A stretch of DNA of 64,000 bases from Actinomycetes bacterium (GCA_025360105.1 JANYCT010000040.1:248001-312000), one strand, 5' to 3'; shown: positions 42,961 through 51,731, counted from the first letter of the stretch. The notes: generated by a model not told the origin, from the letters alone. A program made the numbers and translations.

Positions 42961-44436
42961 ATGACCACTGACAACACCTGCGTGCTCGCTCTCGATGCCG
43001 GCACCACCGGAGTCCGCACCAGAGCCGTGTTCGCCGATGGTCGCGCACCCATTGCGTCATACCAAGAGTTTCCCCAGTACTTTCCCGAACCCGGTTGGGT
43101 CGAGCACGACGCGCTCGAGATCTGGCACGCGGCGCAGCAGACGCTACGCGATGTCGTGGCCCAACTCCCCCAGCTGCCAGCTGCGATCGGTATCACCAAC
43201 CAGCGCGAGACCGCAGTCGCGTGGAGCCGCAGCACCGGACTGCCACTGCATCGGGCCATCGTCTGGCAAGACCGTCGCACTGCGCCGCGCTGCGATCAGC
43301 TCACCGAGCAGGGCGCGCTGGCATTGGTGCGCGAGAGAACTGGGCTGGTGCTCGACCCGTACTTCAGCGGCACGAAGTTCGAGTGGTTGCTCCACGAGGG
43401 TGGTGTGCCTAACGACGACGATCTCGCCCTCGGCACCATCGACTCGTGGCTGCTGTGGAACCTCACTGGAGGCGCGGTGCACGCCACCGACCCGTCGAAC
43501 GCGAGCCGCACGATGCTGTTCGATATTCGCGAGCTTGCCTGGGATCGCGACCTCTGCGATCTGTTGCACGTGCCGATGTCAGCATTGCCGCAAGTGATGC
43601 CGTCGAGCGGGCGATTCGGTCTCACCAGCGAACACGTCGGACTACCGGCGGGAATTCCGGTCTCCGGGATCGCCGGCGATCAACAGAGCGCGCTGTTCGG
43701 GCAGGCATGCTTTACGCCCGGAATGGCCAAGAACACCTACGGCACAGGCAGTTTCGTGCTGCTCAACGTCGGCGCCACCTGCCCCGAGCCCACGGAGGGA
43801 ATGCTGACTACGGTCGCGTGGACGCTGGCCGATGGCACCACGGCGTACGCGCTCGAGGGAGCCATCTTCGTCACCGGCGCCGCCGTGCAGTGGCTGCGCG
43901 ACGGCCTGCAGATCATCTCTACGAGCGCCGAGATCGGACCGCTCGCCGAGAGCGTCGACGACACCGGCGGCGTGTACGTGGTGCCTGCTTTCACCGGTCT
44001 CGGTAGCCCATGGTGGGATCCCTACGCACGGGGCACCATCGTGGGCATTACACGCGGCACGGGGCGAGCCCATATCGCCCGGGCCGTGGTGGAGTCCATT
44101 GCCTATCTGGTGCGCGACGCGGTCAACGCAATGACCGCCGCGTCGGCAACACCGTTGCACGACCTCCGTGTCGATGGTGGTGCCTCAGTGATGGACATGT
44201 TGTTGCAGATGCAAGCAGATCAACTAGGTGTCACGGTTCGACGCCCGGTCGATCAGGAAACCACCGCATTGGGAGCCGCATTCCTGGCCGGGCTCGCCGA
44301 GGGTGTGTGGCCGTCGCTGCAGGCAATCACTGACCAATGGCAGCTCGATGCCGAGTTTGCGCCGGCCGCTGATCGCACGTTTGCCGATGCGTTGCACGAG
44401 CAGTGGTTGCGCGCCGTCGAACGCAGCCGTGGCTGA
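42961..44436 (+). CDS. glpK: glycerol kinase
   Basis: A 491-aa FGGY-family kinase that makes sn-glycerol-3-phosphate. LALDAGTTGVRTRAVFADG is the N-terminal ATP domain start, ITNQRETAVAW and IVWQDRRTAPRC carry glycerol-binding residues, GIAGDQQSALFGQACF the conserved Asp, and KNTYGTGSFVLLNVG the second ATP motif. FTGLGSPWWDPYARG is typical of GlpK rather than xylulokinase. TACGTT lies eight bases before the ATG. Its product feeds GlpD at 60303. Glycolytic neighbours are pfkA and ppa. Confidence 0.95.
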   Translation: MTTDNTCVLALDAGTTGVRTRAVFADGRAPIASYQEFPQYFPEPGWVEHDALEIWHAAQQTLRDVVAQLPQLPAAIGITNQRETAVAWSRSTGLPLHRAIVWQDRRTAPRCDQLTEQGALALVRERTGLVLDPYFSGTKFEWLLHEGGVPNDDDLALGTIDSWLLWNLTGGAVHATDPSNASRTMLFDIRELAWDRDLCDLLHVPMSALPQVMPSSGRFGLTSEHVGLPAGIPVSGIAGDQQSALFGQACFTPGMAKNTYGTGSFVLLNVGATCPEPTEGMLTTVAWTLADGTTAYALEGAIFVTGAAVQWLRDGLQIISTSAEIGPLAESVDDTGGVYVVPAFTGLGSPWWDPYARGTIVGITRGTGRAHIARAVVESIAYLVRDAVNAMTAASATPLHDLRVDGGASVMDMLLQMQADQLGVTVRRPVDQETTALGAAFLAGLAEGVWPSLQAITDQWQLDAEFAPAADRTFADALHEQWLRAVERSRG

Positions 44437-44449
44437 TGCAGAGGTCCAG

Positions 44450-45100
44450 TCAGCCGACGAGCAGAGCGTCGGCAACGCGACCGAGCAGCGCCACCTGGTG
44501 ACGTTCGCGTGCGTGAAAGGGCCGATCACTTCGACCCGCCGCAACCGAGACACCCACGCCATCGAGGTGCACCCATACGACATCGCTGGGCGACGACTCA
44601 CCGTGCGCGCCAGCAGGCAGATGCCGACTGCCGGCGAGGAAGGCCCCAAGCCACGCCGTGTCGGGCGGCGATCCCCGTTCGACGAGGGTCGTGAGACCAC
44701 GACCCGCTTCGACACCGTTCGGGCCCATTGCTACGGCCCATGATCCATCGACGAGCTGGCGCAGTTGATCACAAAACTCATCGAGGCGTTTGTCGGCGTC
44801 CGTCTCGACCAGAACGGCAGCGGCTTCGAGGGCGGCCATTGCGGCGTCGGGTCGGCCGGCATCGATCGGGCGCACGTCCTCGACCGCCACGCCATCCACT
44901 TGGCTGATCTCGGCCACGAGCACCTGCAGCGTCACGTCGTCAGGCGCGCTCACGACCAACTCGTCGATCGCGCTACCTCCGCCACGTTCAAGGATCTCGA
45001 TGCCCACCACGTCGCCGCGCACTCCCCCGATACGGCTCGCAACCTGGCCGAGCGCGCCGGGGCGATCGGGCAGCCAGATACGCACGACGAAAGAATTCAC
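44450..45100 (-). CDS. ACT-domain protein, unknown function
   Basis: A 216-aa protein. Residues 1-75 form an ACT domain: FVVRIWLPDRPGALGQVASR and the second half DVTLQVLVAEISQVDGV. The C-terminal 120 residues are not recognised; they may form a GAF-like or regulatory fold (WAVAMGPNGVEAGR). ACT domains bind amino acids, so allosteric or sensor use is likely, but no catalytic domain is attached. Convergent with glpK, 13 bases apart. Start GTG 45100. Confidence 0.7.
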   Translation of the reverse strand: MNSFVVRIWLPDRPGALGQVASRIGGVRGDVVGIEILERGGGSAIDELVVSAPDDVTLQVLVAEISQVDGVAVEDVRPIDAGRPDAAMAALEAAAVLVETDADKRLDEFCDQLRQLVDGSWAVAMGPNGVEAGRGLTTLVERGSPPDTAWLGAFLAGSRHLPAGAHGESSPSDVVWVHLDGVGVSVAAGRSDRPFHARERHQVALLGRVADALLVG

Positions 45101-45172
45101 GAGATCACCGTAACGAGCGACCGTGTGCGTGATGTGGCGACCGTGTAACGGCTGCGTGAACGCACTGTCGGG

Positions 45173-46378
45173 TCAGCCCAGCTTGGGCAGGCCCTTCTTC
45201 AGGTTGCGAATGCCCTGGTGGATACGCTGTTCGTTCTCGATGAGGGCAAAACGGGCGAAGCCCTCACCGCCGGGGCCGAAGCCGAGCCCGGGTGACAGTG
45301 CAACGTCGCACTCACGTACCACGAGCGAGCAGAACTCCACGGAGGTGAGATCGCTGTACGGCTCGGGAATGGGCGCCCATACGAACATCGAGCCCTTCGG
45401 CTTGGGCATGTCCCAGCCGATGCGGGCGAGCCCGTCGATGAGTGCGTCACGGCGGCCCTGATAGATCTCGCACACCTCTTTGGGATAATCAGAGGCCTCG
45501 TTCATCGTGACCGTCGCCGCGATCTGCACCGGTTGGAACATGCCGTAGTCGAGGTAGCTTTTTAGCTTCACCAACGCTTGCACGACTTCTTTGTTGCCGA
45601 CCAGAAAGGCGCAACGCCATCCGGCCATCGAGAAGCTCTTGGTCATACTGTAAAGCTCGACGGCGCATTCCTTTGCGCCCTCGGCCTGCAGGATCGATGG
45701 TGGTTGATAGCCATCGAAGCCAACGTCGGCATAGGCGAAATCGTGCACCACGATCATCTCGCGCTCGCGACAGAAGTCGACCACTTTCTGCATGAAGTCG
45801 AGATCGACCACGGCACCGGTGGGATTGTGCGGGAACGAGATCACCAGCACCCGAGGCTTGGGCCAACCCACGTCGTACGCCGTCGTGAGGTTGTCGAAGA
45901 AGTCACCGGTGAAGTCGCCCTGCACCCGTTGGTCGGCCAGATGGCGCATGGGCACCTGGCGCAGGTCGGCGCCAGCAAAAAGCGGCCCATAGATGTGGAT
46001 TGGATAGCTCGGGCTCGGCACGATGGCCGCGTCGCCACGATCGAGCAGCACCCACATCAGGTGGCTGAAACCCTCCTTGGAGCCAATCGTGTTCGTGATC
46101 TCGAACTCGGGGTCGAGCACAACGCCCCACTTGCGTTCGTACAACGCCGCAACGGCCTCGCGCAACTTGGGCAGACCGCGGCTGACCGAATAGCGGTGAT
46201 TCTTCGGGTTCTGTGCAGCCTCGATGAGTTTGTCGACCGCAATCTGCGGCGAGGGGATGTCGGGGTTGCCGAACCCGAGGTCGATCACGTCGGCGCCTGC
46301 TCGCCGTGCCTCGATCTTCAAGTTGTTGATGATCGTGAAGACATACGGGGGCAGGTTGGTGATGCGTCGAAATTCCAT
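45173..46378 (-). CDS. class I aminotransferase, AlaC / LL-DAP-aminotransferase-like
   Basis: A 401-aa PLP enzyme. DVIDLGFGNPDIPSP binds the substrate carboxylate region, FPHNPTGAVVDLDFMQ is the conserved NPTG, and the PLP lysine lies in YSMTKSFSMAGWRCAF. These motifs are closest to the alanine transaminase AlaC/YfdZ and LL-diaminopimelate aminotransferase group. Since MurE uses meso-diaminopimelate, a role in lysine/DAP synthesis is possible but glutamate-pyruvate transamination is equally likely. The adjoining ACT protein could be a regulator. Confidence 0.88.
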   Translation of the reverse strand: MEFRRITNLPPYVFTIINNLKIEARRAGADVIDLGFGNPDIPSPQIAVDKLIEAAQNPKNHRYSVSRGLPKLREAVAALYERKWGVVLDPEFEITNTIGSKEGFSHLMWVLLDRGDAAIVPSPSYPIHIYGPLFAGADLRQVPMRHLADQRVQGDFTGDFFDNLTTAYDVGWPKPRVLVISFPHNPTGAVVDLDFMQKVVDFCREREMIVVHDFAYADVGFDGYQPPSILQAEGAKECAVELYSMTKSFSMAGWRCAFLVGNKEVVQALVKLKSYLDYGMFQPVQIAATVTMNEASDYPKEVCEIYQGRRDALIDGLARIGWDMPKPKGSMFVWAPIPEPYSDLTSVEFCSLVVRECDVALSPGLGFGPGGEGFARFALIENEQRIHQGIRNLKKGLPKLG

Positions 46379-46478
46379 ACAGCCCCGACGCTAGTTGCTG
46401 CAGGCCGCCGCACCGCAGCCGATTTCCTGAACGCGCCGATGGCCCTGTGGTTTCGTTGCGGTATGCCACGATGTCGGG

Positions 46479-46988
46479 ATGGCAAAGGAACCCAGCGACG
46501 GATGTATTCACGTCGTCATCGAGATTCCCCGCGGTAGTCGCAACAAATACGAGATCGACCATGACACCGGCAAGGTCTTCCTCGACCGGCGACTCTTCAC
46601 GGCGACCACGTATCCAGCCGACTACGGCTTCATCCCTGACACTCTCGGCGGCGACGGCGATCCGCTCGACGCGCTCGTGCTGCTCGAGGATCCGGTATAT
46701 CCGGGCGTCTGGGTCGAGGCCCGCCCTGTGGGCGTGCTCTACATGCACGACGAAGCGGGCGAGGACGCGAAGATCCTGTGCGTGCCACCGCGCGAGCCTC
46801 GCTGGGCCGACGTGCACGATCTGGAGGACCTCACTCCCCAACTCGTTGCCGAGATCCAGCATTTCTTCGAGGTGTACAAAGCGCTCGAGCCAGGCAAGAC
46901 CTCATCAACAGCGGGGCTTGCCGGCCGCGACGCGGCGTGGGCCGAGATCCACAAAGCCCGCGCCAACTATCCCGGCCACCCCAACTGA
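46479..46988 (+). CDS. ppa: inorganic pyrophosphatase (family I)
   Basis: A 169-aa soluble Mg-dependent enzyme that hydrolyses PPi. Motifs: IEIPRGSRNKYEID, YPADYGFIPDTLGGDGDPLD with the Asp triad (DGDPLDALV) and the later AKILCVPP. Length matches bacterial hexameric enzymes. Divergent from the aminotransferase gene with a 100-bp gap in which no clear regulatory site was recognised. Confidence 0.97.
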   Translation: MAKEPSDGCIHVVIEIPRGSRNKYEIDHDTGKVFLDRRLFTATTYPADYGFIPDTLGGDGDPLDALVLLEDPVYPGVWVEARPVGVLYMHDEAGEDAKILCVPPREPRWADVHDLEDLTPQLVAEIQHFFEVYKALEPGKTSSTAGLAGRDAAWAEIHKARANYPGHPN

Positions 46989-46994
46989 CGCCCC

Positions 46995-47216
46995 CACCCA
47001 AACGCACCGGAAATTCGTTCTTCGGGCGCGCCCCGCGTCAACATCTGGCGCGCGGCGCGCCCATACGCACCAGACCACGCCGCACGCCGCACGCCGCACG
47101 CCGCACCCAAACGCACCGGAAATTCGTTCTTTGGGCGCGCCCCGCGTCAACATCTGGCGCGCGGCGCGCCCATACGCACCAGACCACCCCGCACGCCGCA
47201 CGCACCACGCCGCACG
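46995..47216. repeat. 84-bp near-identical direct repeat with palindromic arms and a 7-bp satellite
   Basis: Bases 46995-47078 and 47104-47187 are the same over 84 bp except for one C/T change. Each copy contains GGGCGCGCC and its mirror GGCGCGCCC (47023-47031 and 47054-47062 in copy one), able to form a stem. After each copy an ACGCCGC-type 7-bp satellite runs for about 25 bases. The element fills nearly all of the 262-bp gap between the stops of ppa and the second ROK gene. No gene was seen in it; an open frame across it is shadow coding. Dispersed repeat or bidirectional terminator are the options. Confidence 0.9.
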
Positions 47217-47250
47217 CCGCACGCCGTTCCTCGGGCACGGCGCTGCTGAT

Positions 47251-48135
47251 TCAGCGCAGGGTGCTGGGGAGCAACGCGGCACCGATAGCACCGGCGCGCT
47301 CGCCAAGATCTGCGAACCGCAGCGCGGGGTGCCGACGATGATCGGGCGAGTACAGCAGCGAGGTGAACGCTCGCTGGATGCTCGGCAGGAACAGATCGTC
47401 GTCTGCGGCCAGGCCACCCCCGAGCACGATGCACGAGGGATCGAGCACGTTGGTGAGATTCACGAGCCCGAGCGCAACCCAACGCGCGAAGTCGTCGATC
47501 ACCGCGACCATCTCGGGATCTCCGGCGCGCGCTGCGCGCACGACGTCTTCTCCGCGCCGGCCGCCGGCGAGCATTTGCAAGCCACGACCCGACGCATATC
47601 GCTCCCAGCATCCACGCCGACCGCACGGGCATGACGGACCGTCTGGCTGCACCACCATGTGGCCGACTTCGCCCGCAAACCCGTTCGCGCCGCGCTGCAA
47701 CCGGCCGCCGGAGATGATGCCGCCTCCGATGCCGGTGCCGAGCGTCACCACGACAACATCGTCGAATCCGCGCGCAGCGCCGAGTTGCCATTCCGCGAGT
47801 GCGGCACAGGTGGCATCGTTGTCGACCCCAACATCGCGACCGAGCGCTTCGGAAAGGCGCGAACCAACCTCGAGGTCGAACGCGCCGGCCAAATTGGGTG
47901 AGGCGCGAATAACGCCGCGGCGTGTCACGAGTCCTGGTACGCCGACGCCCAAGGTGTCGTAGCCCAACCCATCGAACGCGGCGAGTTCGTCAGCGAACTC
48001 GATCAATCCTTCGATCAGTTCGTCATTGCCCTGCGGGGTGGGCCGGCGCAACTCGACGACCACCTCGGACGAGTCGTCGAGCACCACGCCGAGAAATTTC
48101 GTCCCACCGACGTCGATGCCGGCCGAACGAGTCAC
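47251..48135 (-). CDS. ROK family sugar kinase (glucokinase-like), second copy
   Basis: A 294-aa ROK kinase. AGIDVGGTKFLGVVL at the N-terminus, VDNDATCAALAEW with the catalytic Asp, GTGIGGGIISGGRL, and the zinc signature GHMVVQPDGPSCPCGRRGCW. It differs clearly from the copy at 28768, so the two are not a recent duplication. It is the last gene of a six-gene run with the PimB-like transferase and queG. Glucose or another hexose is the likely substrate. Start GTG 48135. Confidence 0.88.
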   Translation of the reverse strand: MTRSAGIDVGGTKFLGVVLDDSSEVVVELRRPTPQGNDELIEGLIEFADELAAFDGLGYDTLGVGVPGLVTRRGVIRASPNLAGAFDLEVGSRLSEALGRDVGVDNDATCAALAEWQLGAARGFDDVVVVTLGTGIGGGIISGGRLQRGANGFAGEVGHMVVQPDGPSCPCGRRGCWERYASGRGLQMLAGGRRGEDVVRAARAGDPEMVAVIDDFARWVALGLVNLTNVLDPSCIVLGGGLAADDDLFLPSIQRAFTSLLYSPDHRRHPALRFADLGERAGAIGAALLPSTLR

Positions 48136-48148
48136 AACTGCAGCGTTG

Positions 48149-48592
48149 TCACAGTTCGGCGCGGACCTTGAGTTCGCGTACGGTGTTGAGTATGCGTTGT
48201 TCTGCGCGACGCTTCACGAACCCGGGAAGTGGTACGACGAGTTCGATGGCGAGGTCATAGCGAATCTCGGTGCCGGCCTCGGCGGTGTCGGCCAGAGTGT
48301 AGGCGCCGTCGATTGCGCGCATGATGTCACCGCGCAGCATGTGCCAGCCGAGCACACGGGGTGCCTCGGCATAGTCGTAGCTGAGTGTGTAGTGCGTGCT
48401 GCGACCCAACGCGGAGGTGCGGAATTCGACCTCGATGGCGCGCCCGAGTTCGTCACGGGTGCGGATCGTGGCTTCTTTCACGTCCTTGGCCCATTCGGGA
48501 TAACGCTCGAAGTCGGTGGCGATCTCCCACACGCGTGCCATCGGCGCGGATGTGGTGATGGTCTGGAAAGCGGTCTCAGCCATGGCCTGCAT
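48149..48592 (-). CDS. SRPBCC / polyketide-cyclase-like ligand-binding protein
   Basis: A 147-aa START/Bet v1-fold protein: TITTSAPMARVWEIATDFER, YPEWAKDVKEATI and late FVKRRAEQRILNTVRELK. The family binds hydrophobic ligands or lipids; no catalytic residues can be named. In mycobacteria a similar protein lies near pimB, so an envelope-lipid role is possible. The start is ATG 48592 or 48583; both overlap the upstream membrane-protein gene. Confidence 0.8.
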   Translation of the reverse strand: MQAMAETAFQTITTSAPMARVWEIATDFERYPEWAKDVKEATIRTRDELGRAIEVEFRTSALGRSTHYTLSYDYAEAPRVLGWHMLRGDIMRAIDGAYTLADTAEAGTEIRYDLAIELVVPLPGFVKRRAEQRILNTVRELKVRAEL

Positions 48593-49118
48593 TCTGCTCT
48601 ATCTCGTCGGTCGTTGGGGGGACACTCGCCGAGATCGGCGGCGTTTGTCGTTGACGGGGCGAAAACGTGCCGTGCTGTGCACACCACAGACCGTTGAGGC
48701 CGAGCCCGAACATGGGCACCAGAATGCCAAAGGCGAGCGTGGATCCGGGCCTGCCGTCGGTGTTGGTGCGTGCAATGGCCGTGGCCAAGCAGGTGACCGT
48801 CTGCACAAGGAGCGCACCGTTCATCACCCGCTTCACCCGTGACGGGGTGGACGAGCCGGACAGGAAGTACAGCTGCGTCACAGCGATGTCGTCGTCGCGG
48901 CTGCGTTGCACAGCGGTCCAGTAGCTCGACAGAAAGGCAAACACACCGATGGCGAACAGCACGAGCGCAACGACGACGCCCACCAGACGCACCGGCTTGG
49001 TGAAGAACACCGCCGCTGCGACGGATGACACCACGAACAACGCTGTGCCGACGATATTGACGCGCAGGATCAAGCTGGATGAGCCCGGTGCTTCGGTGGC
49101 CTGCATGGAACCCATCAT
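48576..49118 (-). CDS. four-helix membrane protein, unknown function
   Basis: A 180-aa protein with four hydrophobic segments (ILRVNIVGTALFVVSSVAAA; LVGVVVALVLFAIGVFAFL; ALLVQTVTCLATAIA; LAFGILVPMFGLGLNGLWCA) and a short polar loop with RSRDDDIAVTQLYFLSGSS in the middle. I recognise the pattern from actinobacterial hypothetical proteins but know no function. The ATG overlaps the PimB-like gene stop (ATGA), so it is translated with that transferase. Confidence 0.75.
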   Translation of the reverse strand: MMGSMQATEAPGSSSLILRVNIVGTALFVVSSVAAAVFFTKPVRLVGVVVALVLFAIGVFAFLSSYWTAVQRSRDDDIAVTQLYFLSGSSTPSRVKRVMNGALLVQTVTCLATAIARTNTDGRPGSTLAFGILVPMFGLGLNGLWCAQHGTFSPRQRQTPPISASVPPTTDEIEQNAGHG

Positions 49119-50236
49119 GCCAGCGCGCCCAACGATTTACCTAGCCGCTTGGCAAGCACGTCGTAGGAGAACTCGGCGACTGCACGCTCGCGCGCCGCCG
49201 CGCCCATTTCGGCGCGCCCGGCAGCATCAACGAGTAGGGATTCAAAGGCCCTGGCGACCTCGCGGTGGTCGTCGGGATGACGCACGACGATGCCGGTGAC
49301 TCCGTCGGCGACGGCTTCGGCGGCTCCACCTGAGTCACCGGCGACTTGAGCCACACCGCACGCCGCGGCCTCGACGAACACGATGCCGAATCCCTCCTGC
49401 TCGAGGCCGCCCCACCGATTGCGACACAGCATCGCGTAGACATCGCCGCATCCGTAGAGCCGCGGGAGGTCGTCGTTGCTGACGCGTCCAAGGAAACGCA
49501 CCGGCGCGTCGAGTTCGCGTGCCAGACCTTCGAGGCGGGCAAGGTCGCGGCCGCCCCCAGCAATGGCCAGCACCAGATCGGGGCGCGATGTCTTCAACAT
49601 CGCCGCGGCGCGAATGGCCGTGTCGAATCCCTTGCGGGGCACGAGGCGGCTGATACTCACGATCAACTCAGCGGTCTGCGGCAGCCCGAAGTGATTGCGG
49701 GCGTCGTCGCGTTCGGCCGCCGTAAGCGGATGGAATCGCTCAGTATCAACACCCGGAGGCACCACGGTGATAGGCAAGGCGACACCCGCGGCGTGCTCGG
49801 CCTCGCGGGCCGGGTATCCCCCTGCAGCAACGATGTGGCGGGCGTGACGCAAAACGTGCGCGAGGGTCTGCTTGCTGCCGGGGAGTCGCCCGGGCACGGT
49901 GACCTCGGCCCCGTGCAGCACCACGTCGTAGGGCAGATCGAGCGACGGGCCCACCAGCCCCAAAGGAAGCGCCGGGTCGAGCACCACAAGATCAGCTCCG
50001 AAGTCGCGGGCCATGTCGTTGATGCGCCGGACCATCAGCGGGTGAGGCAGCAGCACGGGTTCGCGAACGCGCTCGATGCGAAACGCTTGCTCGGAATCGA
50101 ACACCTCACTACCGGGGTACGGGCTGGTGAGTACTGCGAACGTCTCGGGTGGAAGCCGACGCCACCACTCCCACAGCAGCGATTGAATACCACCGATCTT
50201 GGGCGGGAAGTCGTTCGTGACGAGCAGATGCTTCAT
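49115..50236 (-). CDS. pimB: GT4 mannosyltransferase, PimB-like
   Basis: A 373-aa GT-B glycosyltransferase. The acceptor half opens LLVTNDFPPKIGGIQSLLWE, the donor half has SISRLVPRKGFDTAIRA, LAIAGGGRDLARLE and the GDP-sugar motif EGFGIVFVEAAACG. In mycobacteria the protein with this N-terminal signature (PimB, Rv2188c) adds the second mannose to phosphatidylinositol mannoside. Genes near that locus, as I recall them, include an SRPBCC protein, an exonuclease/GIY-YIG protein and trpD, all present here within 8 kb. The exact acceptor is inferred. ATG overlaps the queG stop. Confidence 0.85.
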   Translation of the reverse strand: MKHLLVTNDFPPKIGGIQSLLWEWWRRLPPETFAVLTSPYPGSEVFDSEQAFRIERVREPVLLPHPLMVRRINDMARDFGADLVVLDPALPLGLVGPSLDLPYDVVLHGAEVTVPGRLPGSKQTLAHVLRHARHIVAAGGYPAREAEHAAGVALPITVVPPGVDTERFHPLTAAERDDARNHFGLPQTAELIVSISRLVPRKGFDTAIRAAAMLKTSRPDLVLAIAGGGRDLARLEGLARELDAPVRFLGRVSNDDLPRLYGCGDVYAMLCRNRWGGLEQEGFGIVFVEAAACGVAQVAGDSGGAAEAVADGVTGIVVRHPDDHREVARAFESLLVDAAGRAEMGAAARERAVAEFSYDVLAKRLGKSLGALA

Positions 50237-51360
50237 ACGCGAGCCGCGACGAGTTCGTCGGTGACAACGGGATCGGGGTCAAAGGCGGCAAGCATGTGGT
50301 GGCATCCGAGTTCGGCAGCGGCCCACACCGCGTGGGCACGAAGGATGGGCTCGGAGTCAACAAGGTAGCGGTAGAGCACGGCCTGAACGCGCCCGTCGTC
50401 GCCTGCTCGGCTGTTGCCAAGCGCGATCAGCGCGTTGCGACGCAGCCACATCGGATCGCGATCCGCAAGGTACCAGCGGCCGAATGACTGCATCAGCGAT
50501 TCATCGCTCGCCTGAAGCAGTTCGACGAGTGACACCCAAGCCTGAACGTGATTCGATTGGTTGGACGCGGCCCGGCGCTCGAAACGCACCGTGGGGGGGC
50601 ACACCAGCTGACACTCATCGCAGCCGTAGATGCGATCGCCGAGCGCGGCACGGAACTGTCGCGGAAAGACACCGGGGCGCTGCAGCAACCACGCAAGGCA
50701 GCGGCCGGCGTCGACCACACCCGGAGCCACGATGGCCGCGGTGGGGCACCCGTCGATACAACGCGTACACGCACCGCAACCGTCGGCAACGGGTTCGGCG
50801 GCAACGGGCAACGGGGCAGTCGTGATGACAGATCCGAGCACGAAAAAGCTCCCCGACCCGGGCAACAAGATGTTTGCGTTCTTTCCGAACCAACCGAGGC
50901 CACCGAGCCACGCGGCTTCACGGTCGACCAACGAATTGTCGTCTGCGAATGCAACGGCTTTGTATCCATCGCTTCGCAACTGGCGGGTGATGGCGGCGAG
51001 ACCAATGCGTAGCGGTTCGTAATGATCGACCCACGCGTACCGCGCCACCGAGGCGAACGGACCAGGTTCGCCCGTCGGCTGCGGTGGTTCCTGCAACACA
51101 TAACTCCGCGCCGCGACCACCATTGCCTGCGCACCGGCCACCGCCAACGATGGATCCGTCGAACGTGTGGGATTGCGGTAGGTGAACTGCATGGAATCTG
51201 CCAAGCCGTCGCGTTTGCGCTGGATCAACGCCTCGCGGGCACGCAACATCACCGAGGACGGCGCTATGCCCACGTGATCAAGCCCGAACTTCAGGCCCAG
51301 TGCGCGCAGCGACGCCACATAGGCGTGGTCGATCGGTTCAGGAACCCGTTGCGGCGCCAC
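50233..51360 (-). CDS. queG: epoxyqueuosine reductase
   Basis: A 375-aa cobalamin and Fe-S enzyme that reduces epoxyqueuosine to queuosine in tRNA. Two 4Fe-4S motifs are present: CGACTRCIDGCPTAAI and CDECQLVCPP, preceded by GWFGKNANILLPGSGSFF, the QueG cobalamin-binding region. C-terminal HEAT-like residues are present. The GTG start at 51360 fits the family length; earlier codons run out of frame with the neighbouring small gene. No other queuosine genes are in the window, so salvage or a distant tgt/queA is needed. Confidence 0.92.
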   Translation of the reverse strand: MAPQRVPEPIDHAYVASLRALGLKFGLDHVGIAPSSVMLRAREALIQRKRDGLADSMQFTYRNPTRSTDPSLAVAGAQAMVVAARSYVLQEPPQPTGEPGPFASVARYAWVDHYEPLRIGLAAITRQLRSDGYKAVAFADDNSLVDREAAWLGGLGWFGKNANILLPGSGSFFVLGSVITTAPLPVAAEPVADGCGACTRCIDGCPTAAIVAPGVVDAGRCLAWLLQRPGVFPRQFRAALGDRIYGCDECQLVCPPTVRFERRAASNQSNHVQAWVSLVELLQASDESLMQSFGRWYLADRDPMWLRRNALIALGNSRAGDDGRVQAVLYRYLVDSEPILRAHAVWAAAELGCHHMLAAFDPDPVVTDELVAARV

Positions 51361-51589
51361 GATGGCGAAGCGTAGGCACCAAACCAGCTTCTGCAAACAA
51401 ACGCACGGCGCGCTGCTCGGCCATGTCGAACACGATCGCTGTGTGCTCGCCACTGACACCCGCCGGCGCACCAGCCGAAGGATGGCGCTCGCGGCCCGCC
51501 GATTCGCACACAAACGTGACCACGCAGTCGGCACACGCGGAGGTCTGGCGCATGATGCAGTCGCCACAGTTGATGATGAGGTTGTTCAT
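51338..51589 (-). CDS. small CxxC-containing protein upstream of queG
   Basis: An 83-aa protein with two cysteine pairs near the N-terminus (NCGDCIMRQTSACADCVVTF) and a following EHTAIVFDMAEQRAVRLFAE segment. The pattern could bind zinc or an Fe-S cluster. I recognise similar short proteins from actinobacterial genomes without a known role. It overlaps the queG start by 23 bases in another frame and is likely the first gene of the six-gene run ending at the ROK kinase. Confidence 0.65.
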   Translation of the reverse strand: MNNLIINCGDCIMRQTSACADCVVTFVCESAGRERHPSAGAPAGVSGEHTAIVFDMAEQRAVRLFAEAGLVPTLRHRGAATGS

Positions 51590-51677
51590 TGCTCGCTCCA
51601 GATGTTGTTGGGGTCTCCACCCATCGACACCATGACAGAGGGGTGTTGCAGCCCCGAATCGGCCGTGGACGAACGGC

Positions 51678-51731
51678 GCGCTCCAGGTGAACGTTGCGCT
51701 CGAGGTGAACGGCGTGCTCGAGGTGAACTAC
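51678..51731. repeat. 18-bp tandem repeat x3 at the 3' end of the NYN gene
   Basis: Units of GCGCTCGAGGTGAACGGC type begin at 51678, 51696 and 51714, with a few mismatches. The third covers the stop codon of the NYN-domain gene (51728-51730). The remaining gap to the small CxxC gene (51590-51677) shows nothing recognisable. Confidence 0.88.

Noticed and set aside
46995-47187. Possible CRISPR array
   Set aside because: Only two long copies with a single short spacer-like gap, plus a 7-bp satellite, and no cas genes nearby.
46447-47634. A 395-codon plus-strand open frame across ppa, the 84-bp repeat and the ROK gene
   Set aside because: It covers ppa in another frame and the ROK gene in antisense; composition is low-complexity Arg/Pro/His from the repeat.
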